Translations under genes and position numbers: made by a program
Part shown: positions 60,387-64,000 of the stretch, piece after piece
Numbering within the stretch: position 1 is the stretch's first letter
How the letters are laid out: each line of letters starts with the position of its first letter
The notes under the pieces: generated by a model
Databases searched by the model: none
Told to the model about the DNA's origin: nothing
What the model saw: the letters and a program-made list of their open reading frames with translations, nothing else
DNA from: Mangifera indica
Taxonomy: Eukaryota; Streptophyta; Magnoliopsida; Sapindales; Anacardiaceae
Direction of reading: 5' to 3'
Length of the DNA stretch: 64,000 nt
Assembly (NCBI RefSeq): GCF_011075055.1
Contig: NC_058149.1
Span: 5,586,449 to 5,650,448 of the forward strand

Positions 60387-61266
60387 TGTAACACCCCTCC
60401 CTAGAAATACTACCCACCGAAGGATAAATGTTATGAATTAATATCCGGAGTGTCTATTTTTTTTTTTTTAAAAATACTTTAAAATAAACGCATCACTAAA
60501 AGTGTTTAGAAAGTATTCCAAGAAAACTGAAAATCTGGAAGCGAACAAAAAATGTATATACTCATATGAAAACTTATCTGAAAATGTCTAAAAACAGGGA
60601 GTAATCATATACGACTGTACAATCATCTCAAAAAGGTCAAAAGTCGACAAGAACATTCCACTGTATGCATGTAATATAAACTAGAGATAACCTGCTCCAG
60701 TCGGATCTATCTTCGCTGACCTAACCCTGCCTTGCAGCTACCTCGATCACCTGTACCTGTAATCAGGAAAGAAAAGGAAGTGAGAGATAAGAACACTCAG
60801 TAAGGGGAAAGAATTAAGTAAACTATTTCCTTTTTTATTCTAACTCACTCTTGGGACTCAACCTCACTCATAACCCCCATAAGAACTCGAGGGGATAATC
60901 TAGTTCATGTTTTACTATTTGGGTCATATTTTGTCTCATCTGGTGTCTATTTGATACTTTATGGAAGCTGACTATAGGGATTTGGCACCTTTCTAAGCTC
61001 AAGCTCTCTTCTTTTCTCTCACTACACCATTTTGAATATGAATTGAGCTCTACTACGAGTGGACCCTACTAGGGGTCTATGTCCTACTGCGGATGTGTCC
61101 TACTACGAACGTACCCTACTGCGGGTGGTGTAGTGTAAAGTACCCCCTTATAGTTCCTAGCATGCATGCATGTCTTATATCTTACTAATCTTGCTTCTAT
61201 CTAAATCTATTCATAACTCACCAGACCATAATTGGGACGACCCCTAAATCTTAAGCCCTAAATTTT

Positions 61267-61437
61267 TTTTCTTATTTTTCTTTCTTTTCTTCTTCTTTTC
61301 TTCTTCTTTTCTTTTTCTCTCATTTCTTTCCTTTCCTTTCCTTTCCTTTCCTTTCTTTCCTTTCCTTTCTTTTCCTTTCTTTTCTTTCTTTCTTCCTTTC
61401 CTTTTTCTCCTCCTTTTCTTTCTTTCTTTCTTTCCAA
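61267..61437. repeat. Long pyrimidine tract (T/C)
   Basis: About 170 bases of almost pure C and T in TTTCTTTTCC-type units on the plus strand, inside the solo LTR. Confidence 0.9.
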
Positions 61438-61465
61438 AAACTATGAAATACTATTCACAAAATAG

Positions 61466-62040
61466 TCATTTGGCAGGGCAACCTTCTTTTTCATACAATT
61501 TAATAGCCCAAACAGTTTCTAATTCATACAAGATATATATCGTTGGAAAGAAGATTCAAAGATCTTTCCAACAAGATATAATAGCATTCATAATTCAATA
61601 GATAAGGCAGTCAAAACGTGGAATGAATTCAATGACAAAAATTGTCTCCTCTGTTTATTTGGTAAAACAGTCCTTGTGGTTCATACAATATTTAACAGCC
61701 TAAATGATCCCCAATTCATACAAGATATATATCCCTGAAAAGAGTATTCAAAGAGCTTTCCAACAAGATATAATAACACTCATAACTCATTAGATAAGAC
61801 AGTCAAAACGTGAGATGAAATCAATGGCAAAAATTGTCTCCTCTGTTTATTTGGTAAAGCAGTCCTTTTGTTTCATACAAGATTTAACAGTCCAAATGAT
61901 CTCTAATTCATACAAGCTATATATCAATGGAAAAAGGATTCAAAGAGCTTTCCAACAAGCTATAATAACACTCATGATTCATCAGATAAAATAGTCAAAA
62001 TATGGGACGAAATCAATGGAAAAACTGTAAATATTATGCA
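61466..62040. repeat. Three tandem 192-bp repeats in the solo LTR
   Basis: AATTCATACAAG recurs at 61521, 61713 and 61905, exactly 192 bp apart. Each unit also contains TTTCCAACAAG.TATAATA and TTTCATACAA-type words. The copies are diverged by scattered substitutions. Confidence 0.9.
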
Positions 62041-62598
62041 ACTCTCTGCCAAGAACAAAATCACACATAAATATCCCAAATGGCAAAACAACATTTCTCA
62101 ACTTCAAAATCATCATTTATAACATAGATCCAAGAAACCAAAAGCCTAAAACATGCAACATATCAGGGATGATACCCCTTACCTTATTTCAAGCCAATTT
62201 GTTTACAAGTTGGCTTCTTTTTCCTTGTCTTGCTTCCTTTATCACCAAAATCACCTTAAATCAACACCAAAACATACTAACATATTCATATAACATGCAT
62301 CTAATGCATATATAAACATAGGTAAAGGGAAAAGGAAGAAATCTTTTGGTTACCAAAGCTTCCAAAGTGCTTCTTTTTTTCTCTTTTTATTTTACCTTCC
62401 AAAATCCCTTCAATTCCTTCCTTTGGCTTCACAAAACAAAAGAAAATAACATGAAGGAGGCTGGCTGCTGGAGCTTTATGGGAGAAGAAGATGCTAGAAA
62501 AACTTGAAGCTTTATTGTTTTTGTCTTTTCTCCTTTCTCTTTATATACATTTTTATCTCTTTCTCTTTTTCTTTTTCTTTTTCTTTTTTTATTTATTT

Positions 62599-62601
<3 letters not shown>

Positions 62602-62682
<81 letters not shown>
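62602..62682. repeat. (AT)n microsatellite, about 40 units
   Basis: An uninterrupted AT run of about 80 bases. The IYIYIY open frames on both strands are translations of this repeat and are not genes. Confidence 0.97.
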
Positions 62683-62684
<2 letters not shown>

Positions 62685-62805
62685 AGAGAGTTATATATAT
62701 ATCCATATATAAATAAAAACACACACATACATGTGAATATATATATATTCTCGAAATAGGGTTAAAAGACGTAATTACCCCTGGAATATACCTGAGGGTA
62801 TTACA

Positions 62806-64000
62806 TATACACTTCACATGTTTGTCACCTGGGACTTGAATATGTCTAAGGCAACACATCCATGCATGCCTAACACAAATTAATGTGCCAAGCAGACATG
62901 ATTTGCATGGGAAAAATTCCCACCTAGCTTTCACGTATACAACTCATCAAAGTTGCACAGTTGGTCAATGAAATTAGAGCTTGTATATTCCTTCACTAAG
63001 ATCTCATTAGCTTTTCACCATTTTTTATATTCAACCCAAATTTAGAATATTTCAATATTAATAACAATAGGATAGGTTAAAATCCTATTGTAATCCTAAT
63101 TTGAATTTCAAATTAGGTAATATGAATTTGAATCAATCTAACTCAATCTTATCAAAACTCACATATACCCAATAACTCAAGATTATTACACTAAGGTCCC
63201 AAAGTATATTAAATTATATTTTGGATCCATAAACCTTTCCAATGCTCTAGATTCTTCATCCAAAATCCAAACCAAATCGAACTTGGACAATTTTCATGCC
63301 TCTAGAATTCATCAACTCCTTTTATGTGTGATCTATAGGCTTTCCATTAAGTTAATAGTGATAGATTCGTATCGAACTTTCTATTTGGCATATGTTTAGA
63401 CACAGACTCAAATTGGCTTCTTGTAATGCATCATTATCACCCAATTAGTAGAGGTCAGCATGTAACTTCTTTTAACCTATCAGTGATAAGATTACTCATA
63501 CAATTTTATCCTTTCGTCATACGATATCTCTTCAAGGTTAAGGTATAGATTAAGTGTCTCTCTCAAAGCTCCTCGAATTACATAGATTAACTTTTATTAA
63601 TAACCAAATAATATTGAATCTAACATCAACTCAATTCTACTATGATCATAAATTTAATTAGTCATTGACATCCATAAGTAAGCCCTAATTGAGATATCAA
63701 CTCTTATGCTTAGGAGTGACGAATCCTTTATTGATCCATCATAGCTTTCATACAAATCTTGATATAACCAATCAACACCTTTTTGGCAATCCTCAAACTA
63801 GACTACATTGGACTAGTTTTAAACCATACCGATCCTTGTACAAAACGATCTAATGACTTCAAGTCTAAGGATCATATATACCTCCGTTCATTAAAAAGAT
63901 ATTTTTTATAGACACTAGAGCAACCATCCATATAAAATCTTCTTGGTGAGTCAGTCTGATAGATATATCTACAACATGCACCCATGTGTTACACTAAGTC
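62806..64000 (-). repeat. Copia LTR fragment, same family as 18390-20141
   Basis: About 63350-64000 is the reverse complement of the same LTR family as 18700-19350 (GTGACGAATCCTTTATTGATC, GACACTAGAGCAACCATCC and the ACATGCACCCATGTGTTACAC end). It runs off the window. 62806-63340 has no match in the window and no gene. Confidence 0.65.

Larger units (their letters stand above)
60387..62805. mobile_element. Solo LTR, gypsy-like, 2419 bp
   Basis: Starts TGTAACACCCCTCCC and ends CCTGAGGGTATTACA, so the ends are inverted and have TG...CA termini. The flanks are TATAT (60382-60386) and TATAC (62806-62810), a 4-of-5 match to a target duplication. No gag or pol lies on either side. The TGTAACACCC start is typical of plant Ty3/gypsy LTRs. 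Inside are a pyrimidine tract, three 192-bp repeats and an (AT)n run (separate entries). The orientation is uncertain. Confidence 0.7.

Noticed and set aside
62429..62728. IYIYIY-rich open frames on both strands
   Set aside because: They are translations of the (AT)n microsatellite and adjoining pyrimidine tract.

Overview
This is a stretch of plant nuclear genome, most likely a eudicot. It is AT-rich, packed with decayed and nested LTR retrotransposons, and contains one split nuclear gene with canonical GT-AG introns. No bacterial or organellar features, rRNA, tRNA or CRISPR arrays were seen.

Positions 1-12255 hold a Ty3/gypsy-like element on the minus strand. Its 5' LTR (1167-12255) was split by a complete 9447-bp Ty1/copia element of the Sirevirus type (1918-11364). 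That copia element has ~1.43-kb LTRs, a tRNA-Met primer site, a decayed gag-pol and a perfect ATGTG target duplication. Positions 12256-20141 hold two degraded plus-strand copia copies joined head to tail. The first carries a solo LTR in its gag (711 bp, perfect CCAAG duplication). The second ends in a 1.75-kb LTR that abuts a minus-strand integrase fragment.

Positions 20142-42880 are a retroelement graveyard, mostly minus strand. It includes a copia copy with three LTRs in tandem and a 315-bp in-frame duplication of its integrase, and an almost full but dead copia pol (38030-41465). It also includes LTR/leader/gag mosaics, a 92-bp triplication, and copies of a dispersed repeat here called family E.

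The only intact gene is a putative glucose-6-phosphate 1-epimerase on the minus strand. It has eight exons between 57061 and 44628, which join in phase to 327 residues. Its fifth intron has grown to 7.45 kb because it contains exactly six almost identical 1120-bp tandem units (46364-53083). This array is the most striking structure in the window. A 165-bp MITE with long terminal inverted repeats lies 0.5 kb upstream of the start codon.

Positions 57737-64000 return to retroelement DNA: an LTR-like stretch, a family E copy, a 2.4-kb solo LTR (60387-62805) with three 192-bp internal repeats, a long pyrimidine tract and an (AT)40 microsatellite, and finally a copia LTR that runs off the window. 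Apart from the epimerase there is no evidence of a working gene. The retroelement reading frames carry stops, frameshifts or deletions.
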